From positions 1-55,895 of the forward strand of contig JAAYEQ010000029.1 in the NCBI GenBank assembly GCA_012728655.1: a DNA stretch of 55,895 nt, given 5' to 3'. The first letter of the stretch is position 1; every line of letters starts with the position of its first letter. The position numbers were made by a program, and so were the translations under genes. Shown one piece after another: positions 25,482 through 33,808 of the stretch. Source of the stretch: Syntrophomonadaceae bacterium. GTDB taxonomy: Bacteria > Bacillota > Syntrophomonadia > Syntrophomonadales > DTU052. The notes below the pieces were generated by a model. That model was not told the DNA's origin. It saw only the letters and a program-made list of their open reading frames with translations, and ran no database searches.

Positions 25482-26267
25482 ATGAGGGGTCACAAAAGGC
25501 GAGGACTTCCGGGTAAAATCGTAATAGGAATCGCAGTCATCATATTGCTGGTCGGGGTTATCAACTCACCTTTACAAGCCCAGCCTTTTGAACTGCCCGA
25601 TATTAATCTATCGGTAGAAGGGGGGACGGGAGGACCGGAGAGTGTATCCAGAACTCTACAGTTGTTGGCGATACTGACGGTTCTAACCCTGGCTCCGGCA
25701 ATACTGATTCTGCTCACCTCTTTTACCCGGGTTATAGTAGTCCTGTCCTTTTTGCGCAGCGCTCTGGCTACCCAGCAAATGCCTCCCAACCAGGTACTAA
25801 TAGGGCTGGCGTTGTTCTTGACTTTCTTTATTATGGCTCCCACTTGGAAGGAGATAAACGCCAACGCGCTGCAGCCTTACATGCAGGGGGAAATGGGTTA
25901 CGAGGAGGCTTTTCAAACGGCCATGAGCCCGCTGAGAGAGTTCATGTTCAAACAGACCCGGGAAAAGGACCTGGCCTTATTTGTTGAACTCTCTGATATT
26001 GAACGCCCTCAAACCTACCAGGACATACCCAACTATGTTTTGATACCGTCGTTCATCATTAGTGAACTGAAAACGGCTTTTCAAATCGGATTTATGCTGT
26101 ATGTCCCGTTCCTGGTTATCGACATGATTGTCTCCAGCGCGCTGATGTCCATGGGAATGCTGATGCTGCCCCCGATGATGATATCACTGCCGTTCAAGGT
26201 ACTCTTGTTCGTACTGGTAGACGGTTGGAATCTGGTTATTCATTCACTTATCTTGAGTTTCAGGTAG
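25482..26267 (+). CDS. fliP: Flagellar export gate protein FliP
   Basis: FliP is the main pore subunit of the export gate. The 261-residue protein is assigned to ATG 25482 (SD AGGTG), 4 bases after fliO; an upstream in-frame ATG at 25458 lies within fliO. A signal peptide ends near SPLQAQPFELP. Family blocks are APAILILLTSFTRVIVVLSF, LRSALATQQMPPNQVLIGLA, LALFLTFFIMAPTW and FIISELKTAFQIGFMLYVPF. The C-terminus has MGMLMLPPMMISLPFKVLLF. Length is normal. Confidence 0.96.
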   Translation: MRGHKRRGLPGKIVIGIAVIILLVGVINSPLQAQPFELPDINLSVEGGTGGPESVSRTLQLLAILTVLTLAPAILILLTSFTRVIVVLSFLRSALATQQMPPNQVLIGLALFLTFFIMAPTWKEINANALQPYMQGEMGYEEAFQTAMSPLREFMFKQTREKDLALFVELSDIERPQTYQDIPNYVLIPSFIISELKTAFQIGFMLYVPFLVIDMIVSSALMSMGMLMLPPMMISLPFKVLLFVLVDGWNLVIHSLILSFR

Positions 26268-26276
26268 GTGCTGGTT

Positions 26277-26552
26277 GTGTATGACAACACCGTCTTGAGC
26301 ATAGCCAAGGAGGCCATATGGACAGCCATACTGGTTTCGGCTCCTATACTGGGCGGCAGCCTGCTGATTGGATTGTTGGTCAGTGTTCTGCAAGCCACGA
26401 CTCAGATTCAGGAACAGACCCTGACCTTTATTCCCAAGATAATAGTGGTGTTCCTGGTTTTGGTTTTTTTCGGGCCGTGGATGCTGAATATCATGGTAGG
26501 ATTCACCAACAACCTGTTCGTTGGTATACCGGACCTGATTTCATTCCGGTAG
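26277..26552 (+). CDS. fliQ: Flagellar export gate protein FliQ
   Basis: FliQ is a two-helix export-gate subunit (usual length about 89). GTG 26277 gives 91 residues and has AGGTAGGTG upstream; an in-frame GTG at 26268 directly follows the fliP stop and would add three residues with no room for an SD. Membrane segments are about ILVSAPILGGSLLIGLLVSV and IIVVFLVLVFFGPWML. The family centre LQATTQIQEQTLTFIPKI is clear. Confidence 0.94.
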   Translation: MYDNTVLSIAKEAIWTAILVSAPILGGSLLIGLLVSVLQATTQIQEQTLTFIPKIIVVFLVLVFFGPWMLNIMVGFTNNLFVGIPDLISFR

Positions 26553-26561
26553 GAGGTTGTC

Positions 26562-27326
26562 ATGGCTCTGGGCTGGGAGGGATTTTTACTGGTTATCGGT
26601 CGGATATCGGGGCTTTTTATCGGCAGTCCGGTATTCAGCGCACGTCAAATTCCGATCCAGGTCAAAATCCTGTTGACAATAATGCTAAGCGGGATGATAG
26701 CCTACGTTACCCCTTTAACCTCCGCAGTACCGATAACCGATTCCTGGACGTTTTTAATGGCACTGGCGGTTGAGGTATTTGTCGGTTATACCATTGGATT
26801 TGTTGCCTATGTACTTTTTGCCGGAATCCAACTGGCAGGGCAACTCATGGATATGCAGATGGGGTTTGGGCTGGTTAACGTAATTGATCCCCAATCAGGA
26901 ATGCAGGTTCCGCTGATCGGCAATTTTAATTACCTGCTGGCTACCATAATTTTTCTTAGTATTAACGGACATCATTACCTGCTGCAGGCCTTGTGCAACA
27001 GTTATCAAATCATACCGGTCCTCGGAGCCAGTTTCAATGGGCAAGTCGTAGAATTCCTGATGGAACTGGGTGCCAATATGTTTGTGATCGGGCTCAAGCT
27101 GGCAGTCCCAGTTGTTGCAGCCTTGTTTATGGCCGACCTGGCCCTGGGATTTATCGCCCGTACCGTACCCCAGATGAATGTTTTTGTGGTGGGGCTGCCG
27201 TTAAAAATAGGAGCCGGCTTGGTGATGGTCCTGCTGACGCTGCCGATATTTATATGGTTCGCCCAGATTCTGATGGAGAGGTTTTTTGGTTATCTGGACA
27301 GTATAGTGGTTCTTCTCGGGATGTGA
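26562..27326 (+). CDS. fliR: Flagellar export gate protein FliR
   Basis: FliR completes the FliPQR export gate. The 254-residue hydrophobic protein starts at ATG 26562 behind TAGGAGG. Family blocks are IGRISGLFIGSPVFSARQIP, FVGYTIGFVAYVLFAGIQLA and GQLMDMQMGFGLVNVIDPQS. LALGFIARTVPQMNVFVVGL follows with KIGAGLVMVLL near the C-terminus. Six or so membrane helices are visible. flhB follows after 4 bases. Confidence 0.96.
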   Translation: MALGWEGFLLVIGRISGLFIGSPVFSARQIPIQVKILLTIMLSGMIAYVTPLTSAVPITDSWTFLMALAVEVFVGYTIGFVAYVLFAGIQLAGQLMDMQMGFGLVNVIDPQSGMQVPLIGNFNYLLATIIFLSINGHHYLLQALCNSYQIIPVLGASFNGQVVEFLMELGANMFVIGLKLAVPVVAALFMADLALGFIARTVPQMNVFVVGLPLKIGAGLVMVLLTLPIFIWFAQILMERFFGYLDSIVVLLGM

Positions 27327-27330
27327 GATT

Positions 27331-28416
27331 TTGCCGGAATTGGTTTTCCTGGACTTGCAGCTATTTGCTGGGGAAAAAACCGAAAAGGCGACCCCGCGGA
27401 AACGGCAAAAGGCCAGAGAAAAAGGCCAGGTATTCCGGAGTACAGATTTGAATTCCGCCTTAATTATTATTGCTGTCTTTACCGTGATATTTTTCGGCTT
27501 TTCTTATATGCTGGACTCCATGCTGGGTTTTACCCTCGAGTACCTGAATGCCGGGTTGGTCCAGGATTTTACCGTGGTAACTGCTCGAACCATCCTGGTG
27601 GAATCGATTTATCTGCTGTCCAAAGTAGTGGTTCCTATTCTTGCCGTCGCAGCCCTGGCAGGTTTGGTCGGCAATCTTATGCAGGTGGGTTTTCTGTTTT
27701 CCGCTGAACCCCTGAACATAAAGCTGGAACGTTTAAATCCGGTCGAGGGATTTAAAAGGATTTTTTCCAAGCGAGCAATGGTGGAGTTTATTAAATCCAT
27801 ACTGAAGCTGACCCTGACTGCAGGCATTGTCTATCACGTGATCTCGAAAAACATCAGTCTTTTCCCGGTCATGATGGATATGGAGATCGCGCAATCAGTA
27901 AAAAACCTTTTAAACTTGATCTTTGAAATGGCCATGAAAATTGGAGTTGCCCTTTTGGCCCTGGGAATCCTCGATTATTTGTATCAGCGCTGGGAGTATG
28001 AGCAGAGTTTGAAAATGACCAAGCATGAAGTGAAGGAAGAATTTAAACAGACGGAAGGTGATCCCCAGGTAAAAGCACGCCAGCGGCAGAAGCAGCGGGA
28101 GATGGCCATGAGAAGAATGATGGCCGAAGTTCCCAAGGCGGATGTGGTTATAACCAACCCGACTCATTATGCCGTTGCCCTGCGGTACGAGGCTGAATAC
28201 ATGGATGCTCCGATGGTGGTGGCCAAGGGAGTGGATTTTGTGGCCCAAAGGATTAAAAAAGTAGCCCGGGAGAGCGGGGTTACGATAGTCGAAAACCAGG
28301 AACTGGCCAGAAACCTTTATTATATCTGCGACCTGGGGGATGTTATCCCCGAAAACCTTTACCAGGCGGTGGCTCAGGTCCTGGCTTTCGTCTATCGCCA
28401 GAGACAAGCTCTGTAA
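27331..28416 (+). CDS. flhB: Flagellar export switch protein FlhB
   Basis: FlhB sets export specificity and cleaves itself at NPTH. The 361-residue protein starts at TTG 27331. The N-terminus has LQLFAGEKTEKATPRKRQKA and REKGQVFRS, the classic opening. Four membrane segments lie in the first 210 residues. The cytoplasmic domain includes MTKHEVKEEFKQTEGDP and the cleavage motif VVITNPTHYAVALRY, with N276-P277 as the expected cut site. Two C-terminal family blocks follow (VVAKGVDFVAQRIKKVAR, ELARNLYYICDLGDVIPENL). Length is typical. Confidence 0.97.
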   Translation: MPELVFLDLQLFAGEKTEKATPRKRQKAREKGQVFRSTDLNSALIIIAVFTVIFFGFSYMLDSMLGFTLEYLNAGLVQDFTVVTARTILVESIYLLSKVVVPILAVAALAGLVGNLMQVGFLFSAEPLNIKLERLNPVEGFKRIFSKRAMVEFIKSILKLTLTAGIVYHVISKNISLFPVMMDMEIAQSVKNLLNLIFEMAMKIGVALLALGILDYLYQRWEYEQSLKMTKHEVKEEFKQTEGDPQVKARQRQKQREMAMRRMMAEVPKADVVITNPTHYAVALRYEAEYMDAPMVVAKGVDFVAQRIKKVARESGVTIVENQELARNLYYICDLGDVIPENLYQAVAQVLAFVYRQRQAL

Positions 28417-28480
28417 CTGCTTGCAGTCACGATAGAGGATGAATTGCACTTATTTTTAACTGGGAAATACGAGGTGGATT

Positions 28481-30547
28481 ATGGATTCGGCTCCCGTTTC
28501 GACGCTCAATCGAATGATTGCCAATTCTGATGTCCTGATCTCAATTGGGGTAATCTGTGTGGTAATGATGATGATTATTCCCATACCCAAAGAGGTCCTG
28601 GACGTATTCTTAACCTTTAACATTGCCTTTGCCCTGGTAATCCTGCTGGTGTCAATGTTCATCAAGGATGCCATGGAATTCTCCGTATTTCCTTCCCTGC
28701 TGCTGATAACCACGATATTGAGGCTTTCCATGAACGTATCGGCCACCAGGCTCATCCTGGGCGAGGCAGATGCCGGAGAGGTAATTCACGCCTTCGGCAC
28801 TTTTGTGGTCAAAGGTGATATGGTTGTAGGTTTTGTTATCTTCCTCATCCTGGTTGTTATCCAGTTTATCGTTATAACCAAGGGGGCGGAAAGGGTATCG
28901 GAAGTTGCGGCGCGCTTCACCCTTGATGCCATGCCGGGCAAACAGATGGCCATCGATGCCGACTTGAACGCCGGGATGATTGATGAGAGCGAAGCCCGCA
29001 GGCGCCGACGCCAGATCCAGTTGGAAGCCGATTTTTACGGGGCCATGGATGGTGCCAGCAAGTTTGTAAAAGGTGATGCCATCGCCGGAATCGTTATTAT
29101 CCTTATCAATATCATCGGCGGCCTTATTATCGGGGTGGTGGAGAAGGGATTCACTCTGGCCGAAGCCGCCCAGCGGTACACCGTCCTTACGGTCGGAGAC
29201 GGCCTGGTAACCCAGATACCGGCCCTGCTGATATCAACCGGAGTAGGTATTGTGGTCACGCGCTCCGCTTCCGAGTTGAATCTGGGGCAGGAGATTACCA
29301 CCCAGGTTCTGGCTCAGCCCCGAGTTCTGGCCATTGCAGCCACGGTTCTTATCATGTTCGGGTTGATCGGACTTCCGAAAATGCCAATGTTTATCATGGC
29401 CGGAATCCTGATGACGCTGGCCCTGATCTTCCGCCGGGGGACGGCGGTTAAAGAAGAGACACTGCCGGATGAATCCCAGCAGGAGGTTGCGGAGATAAGG
29501 CGGCCGGAAAATGTGATGGAATTGCTGCATGTTGAAAAAATGGAACTGGAAATCGGTTACACTCTGATCCCCCTGGTGGATGCAGACCAAGGCGGGGATC
29601 TCCTGGACCGCATTATTATGATCAGGCGGCAATCGGCGGTTGAACTGGGATTCATTGTCCCGCCTATCCGCATCAGAGACAATATGCAGTTGAAACCCAA
29701 CCAGTATGCCATCAAGATAAAGGGTTTGGAGATAGCACGGGGCGAACTGGCGGTCGACTCCTATCTGGTCATAGGCCCGGGGATTGAGGACGACAGGGAA
29801 CTGCATGGGATTGATACGGTGGAGCCGGCCTTCAAGCTTCCGGCCAAGTGGGTTGATGCTCAGGGCAGAGAGCTGGCCGAGGCCAAAGGCTATACAGTAG
29901 TGGATCCGCCGTCAGTGATTGCCACCCACCTGACCCAAATAGTAAAAGAACGTGCTCATGAACTGCTGGGGCGCCAGGAAGTTCAAAGCATGATCGACTA
30001 CATTAAGGAGCAGAACCCGGCCGTAGTACAGGAGCTAATACCCGACCTGGCATCGGTGGGCGATGTTCAGCGTGTGTTGTGCAATCTCTTGCAGGAACGG
30101 ATACCGATACGGGATATGGTTACCATTCTGGAAACTATGGCGGATTATGCCCGGTTAACCAAAGACACAGATATTTTGACCGAATACGTAAGACAGGCGT
30201 TGAAACGACACATTACCAGAAAGTATGCCGACGAGGAGGGTCGGATAAGTGTGGTAACCCTGGATCCCTCGTTGGAGGAATATCTGAGAGAATCTCTGCA
30301 GTCCAGTGATTTTGGGTCCTACCTGGTGGTTGATCCGGCGCGTGCCCAGAATATGGTGCAACAGATCAACCGCCATTTGGAAACAATGACAGCCCAGGGT
30401 AAGAATATCGCCATACTGTGTGCTCCCATACTGCGCATTTATCTGAGAAAGCTTTTGGATAAGTTCATTCCCGGGATTGTGGTGCTATCGTATAACGAGA
30501 TCGAACCCAGTGTTGAACTTGATATAGTGGGGATGGTTTCTGCATGA
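28481..30547 (+). CDS. flhA: Flagellar export gate protein FlhA
   Basis: FlhA is the nonameric ring of the export gate and docks chaperone-substrate complexes. The 688-residue protein starts at ATG 28481 behind CGAGGTGG. The N-terminal half has about eight membrane helices, with the FHIPEP signature RLSMNVSATRLILGEADAGE. The cytoplasmic loop reads RFTLDAMPGKQMAIDADLNA and then GMIDESEARRRR. The C-terminal domain (about 330-688) includes YTVVDPPSVIATHLTQIVK and IPIRDMVTILETMADYA. Length is standard. flhF overlaps its stop (ATGA). Confidence 0.97.
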   Translation: MDSAPVSTLNRMIANSDVLISIGVICVVMMMIIPIPKEVLDVFLTFNIAFALVILLVSMFIKDAMEFSVFPSLLLITTILRLSMNVSATRLILGEADAGEVIHAFGTFVVKGDMVVGFVIFLILVVIQFIVITKGAERVSEVAARFTLDAMPGKQMAIDADLNAGMIDESEARRRRRQIQLEADFYGAMDGASKFVKGDAIAGIVIILINIIGGLIIGVVEKGFTLAEAAQRYTVLTVGDGLVTQIPALLISTGVGIVVTRSASELNLGQEITTQVLAQPRVLAIAATVLIMFGLIGLPKMPMFIMAGILMTLALIFRRGTAVKEETLPDESQQEVAEIRRPENVMELLHVEKMELEIGYTLIPLVDADQGGDLLDRIIMIRRQSAVELGFIVPPIRIRDNMQLKPNQYAIKIKGLEIARGELAVDSYLVIGPGIEDDRELHGIDTVEPAFKLPAKWVDAQGRELAEAKGYTVVDPPSVIATHLTQIVKERAHELLGRQEVQSMIDYIKEQNPAVVQELIPDLASVGDVQRVLCNLLQERIPIRDMVTILETMADYARLTKDTDILTEYVRQALKRHITRKYADEEGRISVVTLDPSLEEYLRESLQSSDFGSYLVVDPARAQNMVQQINRHLETMTAQGKNIAILCAPILRIYLRKLLDKFIPGIVVLSYNEIEPSVELDIVGMVSA

Positions 30548-31683
30548 AGATAAAGCGGTTTGTTGGTGATTCATTTCCTGATGTTCTGCGACAGGCCAAG
30601 GAGCAGATGGGTAATGATGCCGTGATACTCCACAGTCGCAAGTATAAGGAAGGCGGGTTGTTCGGGCTGTTTGGCCGCCAGAAATTTGAGATCACAGTGG
30701 CTATGGACGAAAACGGCCGGAGTGGTATTAAGCATTTGGCAACGCCCGCGAGCGATTACATGGAAATGGATACCAGCCAACTTGCAGTACCTTACACCAA
30801 TGAGATCCTGCAAGAGATCAAACAGATGAAGGACATGGTCGAGGAACTGCGAGAACGTATTGACGACGAGAATCCCCGGGACATTATCGGGCAAAATGGT
30901 CGTCTGCTCTTGAAACATTTGGTTTCCCGACATGTGGATGAAAAGCTGGCCAACCGCATAGTTAAGACGGTTGAGGAACGGGCGGAAGCAGGACAGGTTC
31001 ATGATTATGCTTATATCAAGAAGCTGTGCGTACAAGTAATGGCGGAATTAATTAAAGCGCCCCGGGATATTGAGTTAAAGAAAGGCAAGTCCAGGGTTGT
31101 GGCCCTTATCGGGCCGACGGGAGTAGGGAAAACCACCACCATCGCCAAACTTGCCGCCAAGTTCAGCCTCATTCAAAAAAAGAAAATCGGTTTGATAACC
31201 CTTGATACATACCGGATAGCAGCGGTGGAACAGTTAAAGGTCTACGCCGACATAATGGGCCTGCCGCTGCAGGTAGTATATAAACCGGGTGATCTTAAGC
31301 CGGCTATTGAGCGTTTTTCCAATCAGGATCTGGTTTTTATCGATACCGCCGGCAGGAGTCCGCGGAATGATGAGCAGATGGCGGAGTTGGTTACCTTGCT
31401 GCGAGAAGCAGAGCCGGATGAAGTGATCCTGGTTTTGAGTGCCACCACCAAAAGTGACGATCTATTAGATACCTTTAAGCGCTTCGACATAATGAAAATC
31501 GATAAAATTATATTTACCAAGCTGGATGAGACCAACTGTTACGGTTCCATCTTAAATACGGTCCACAGTACCAACAAACGTCTGTCATACGTAACCAATG
31601 GTCAGAATGTGCCCGACGATATTAAATTGCTTGATGATATCCAACTCGCCCAAATGATTATGGGGGATGATCCGGGGTTATGA
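30544..31683 (+). CDS. flhF: Flagellar placement GTPase FlhF
   Basis: FlhF is an SRP-type GTPase that fixes number and place of flagella with FlhG. The 379-residue protein starts MKIKRFVGDSFPDVLRQAKE, with the basic/polar B domain. The N region follows (about 110-180), then the G domain. G1 is [20 protein letters not shown] (K196), next ITLDTYRIAAVEQLKVYADI, G3 DLVFIDTAGRSPRNDEQMAE and FTKLDETNCYGSILNTV. The start overlaps flhA, and flhG overlaps its stop, so all three are coupled. Confidence 0.96.
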   Translation: MKIKRFVGDSFPDVLRQAKEQMGNDAVILHSRKYKEGGLFGLFGRQKFEITVAMDENGRSGIKHLATPASDYMEMDTSQLAVPYTNEILQEIKQMKDMVEELRERIDDENPRDIIGQNGRLLLKHLVSRHVDEKLANRIVKTVEERAEAGQVHDYAYIKKLCVQVMAELIKAPRDIELKKGKSRVVALIGPTGVGKTTTIAKLAAKFSLIQKKKIGLITLDTYRIAAVEQLKVYADIMGLPLQVVYKPGDLKPAIERFSNQDLVFIDTAGRSPRNDEQMAELVTLLREAEPDEVILVLSATTKSDDLLDTFKRFDIMKIDKIIFTKLDETNCYGSILNTVHSTNKRLSYVTNGQNVPDDIKLLDDIQLAQMIMGDDPGL

Positions 31684-32585
31684 AGGACCAAGCCGAGAAG
31701 CTCCGAAGCATGGCTCGGGAAATCAAGACGAGAATTGAATCGGAAGTATTCAAGGGTGCAAAACGAACACGAATTGTGACCGTGACCAGCGGTAAAGGGG
31801 GAGTGGGCAAAACCAACTTTGCCGTTAATCTGGCCATATCTCTTAGTGATCTTGGCCACAAGACAATACTTCTTGATGCGGATATGGGGTTGGCCAATGT
31901 GGATGTGATCCTTGGTCTGGTACCCCGATATAATCTTTATCATGTTATCAGGCAAGAGATATCATTGAGCGAGATTATAATACAAGGACCCAGGGGAATT
32001 CAGATAATTCCCGGAGGTTCGGGGATCTTTCAATTGGCCAATCTTAAGGATTATGAGATGAAAGATATGCTTCAACAGTTGGGAAAGCTGGAAGGGCAGA
32101 GTGATTTTCTGATTATTGATACCGGACCGGGGATAGCTGAAAGTGTATTGAGCTTTGCTGTTATGGCCGACGATATTATCGTTTTAACCACTCCTGAGCC
32201 TACATCACTGACTGACGCCTACGGTATTATCAAGTCGGCGGCAGCCATGGAAGCCCGGGGGAGCTACTACTTGGTGGTCAATCGTGTTTTTTCGGAATCA
32301 CAGGGCGTAGTGGTGGGGCACAGGCTCAAATCGGTGTGTGAAAAGTTTTTGGGGGTGGAGATAGAGATAATAGGTTTCGTGTCTGAAGATCGCGCGGTGC
32401 GCTCGGCGGTTATGAACCAGCAAGCACTTGTGATTTATGCCCCCGCGTCCAACGCAGCCAAAGATATTCGTCAGATTGCGGCCAGCCTCTGTGAAAAAGC
32501 GGGAATGGTGACCGAACAGCCGATTGGTATCAAAGGTTTCTTTCGCAGCATTACCAACCTTTGGAGACAAAAAACTACTGTATGA
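31680..32585 (+). CDS. flhG: Flagellar number regulator FlhG (MinD-like ATPase)
   Basis: FlhG (YlxH/FleN) is a MinD-family ATPase that activates FlhF GTP hydrolysis and limits flagellar number. The 301-residue protein starts at ATG 31680 in an ATGA overlap. An N-terminal basic helix with QAEKLRSMAREIKTR corresponds to the FlhF-activating DQAxxLR motif. The deviant Walker A is VTSGKGGVGKTNFAVNLA. Further ParA/MinD blocks are LLDADMGLANVDVILGL, DFLIIDTGPGIAESVLSF and VLTTPEPTSLTDAYGIIK. Length is normal. Confidence 0.95.
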   Translation: MKDQAEKLRSMAREIKTRIESEVFKGAKRTRIVTVTSGKGGVGKTNFAVNLAISLSDLGHKTILLDADMGLANVDVILGLVPRYNLYHVIRQEISLSEIIIQGPRGIQIIPGGSGIFQLANLKDYEMKDMLQQLGKLEGQSDFLIIDTGPGIAESVLSFAVMADDIIVLTTPEPTSLTDAYGIIKSAAAMEARGSYYLVVNRVFSESQGVVVGHRLKSVCEKFLGVEIEIIGFVSEDRAVRSAVMNQQALVIYAPASNAAKDIRQIAASLCEKAGMVTEQPIGIKGFFRSITNLWRQKTTV

Positions 32586-32606
32586 GCACAGCGGAGGTAA
32601 TATTCA

Positions 32607-33668
32607 GTGGCGGAAATCAAAGTGATGGTAGTGGATGACTCGCCCTTTATGAGAAGGGTGATTAGTGACATAATAAACCGCGAGTCGGACATGAAAGTGG
32701 TTGCCACCGCCCGCAATGGCGAAGAAGCTTTACTGACCGCCAAAAGAGTTGCTCCGGATGTAATTACTATGGACGTTGAAATGCCGGTTATGGACGGGCT
32801 CGAGGCTTTGCAGAGGATCATGAACGATAACCCGCAGCCGGTTATCATGTTAAGCAGCCTTACCAAACAGGGTGCGGATGCTACGGTCAAAGCCTTGCAC
32901 CTGGGAGCCGTTGATTTCATAACCAAACCGTCCGGGACCTTTACACCGGATATCAATGAAGTCGCCAAAGATATTGTCAAAAAGATCAGGATTGCGGCGC
33001 TGGCCCGGGACAAACTTCGGGTCACGCAGGTTAAAGTGGAAAAACGCATAAAACCGCCAAAGGTTGCACCGGCGGTAAAGGACAAAGCTCCGGAAAAGAT
33101 CGTTGTTATTGGTACTTCGACCGGTGGGCCCAAAGCGCTGCATGAAGTTATACCCAAACTTCCGGGAAATCTGCCCGCGGCGGTGCTGGTGGTTCAGCAT
33201 ATGCCTCCGGGGTTTACCCGTTCTCTGGCGGAACGGATTAACGGCATGTCCGCTTTAAATGTAAAAGAGGCGGTGGACGGTGAGCCGGTGCTGAGCGGTA
33301 CTGTATACATTGCTCCCGGCGATTACCATCTGAAAGTAAAACGCCTGGGTGACGGTCTGGGGCGCCGACTTGTTATCAGGCTGACCCAGGAACCTCTGGT
33401 TTCAGGACACCGTCCCTCGGTGGACGCCATGATAGAATCGGTAGCGCAGGAATACTGGTCTGATATACTGGCGGTTATTATGACCGGTATGGGGCAGGAT
33501 GGAACCCGTGGGACCGCAAGCGTGAAAAGAAGAGGGGGTAAGGTTATCGCGGAAGACAGTTCGACATGTATAGTGTACGGCATGCCCAAGTCGGTCATCG
33601 ATTCAGGTTATGCCGATCTGATTGTACCCCTGCCCCAAATCGCCAAAAAGATTGTGGAAAATCTTTAA
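32607..33668 (+). CDS. cheB: Chemotaxis methylesterase/deamidase CheB
   Basis: CheB removes methyl groups from receptor glutamates when phosphorylated by CheA. The 353-residue protein starts at GTG 32607 behind GGAGGT. Receiver domain: D56 in VITMDVEMPVMDG, Lys in DFITKPSG. The esterase domain has the catalytic triad S171 (VIGTSTGGPKAL), H198 (VVQHMPPGFTRSLAERI) and D298 (MGQDGTRG). No cheR is in the window. A 140-base gap follows, the largest inside the operon. Confidence 0.96.
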   Translation: MAEIKVMVVDDSPFMRRVISDIINRESDMKVVATARNGEEALLTAKRVAPDVITMDVEMPVMDGLEALQRIMNDNPQPVIMLSSLTKQGADATVKALHLGAVDFITKPSGTFTPDINEVAKDIVKKIRIAALARDKLRVTQVKVEKRIKPPKVAPAVKDKAPEKIVVIGTSTGGPKALHEVIPKLPGNLPAAVLVVQHMPPGFTRSLAERINGMSALNVKEAVDGEPVLSGTVYIAPGDYHLKVKRLGDGLGRRLVIRLTQEPLVSGHRPSVDAMIESVAQEYWSDILAVIMTGMGQDGTRGTASVKRRGGKVIAEDSSTCIVYGMPKSVIDSGYADLIVPLPQIAKKIVENL

Positions 33669-33808
33669 ACGAAATTTATTTTCCTATACTGGTTGTATTC
33701 GGCAGGACTATGTGATCATAACGGGAAATCATTAATATATCAAAGAAACAAAAATTAATCAACAACAAGCGGTTTTTCGATATCTAAAGATTGGGGAGGT
33801 GTCGTTTG
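33669..33808. promoter_or_regulatory. cheB-cheA gap, possible internal promoter region
   Basis: This AT-rich 140-base stretch is by far the longest gap between flgE and the operon end. It includes TATACT (33685-33690) without a good -35. A GGCAGGACT motif follows, close to the AGCAGGACT that starts the repeat units upstream of flgB. No terminator hairpin with a T-run was found. An internal promoter for cheA onward is possible but unproved. Confidence 0.3.

Noticed and set aside
26318-27451. Two plus-strand frames of about 150 codons overlapping fliQ/fliR/flhB
   Set aside because: Out-of-frame readings of clear export-gate genes with no own SD or motif.
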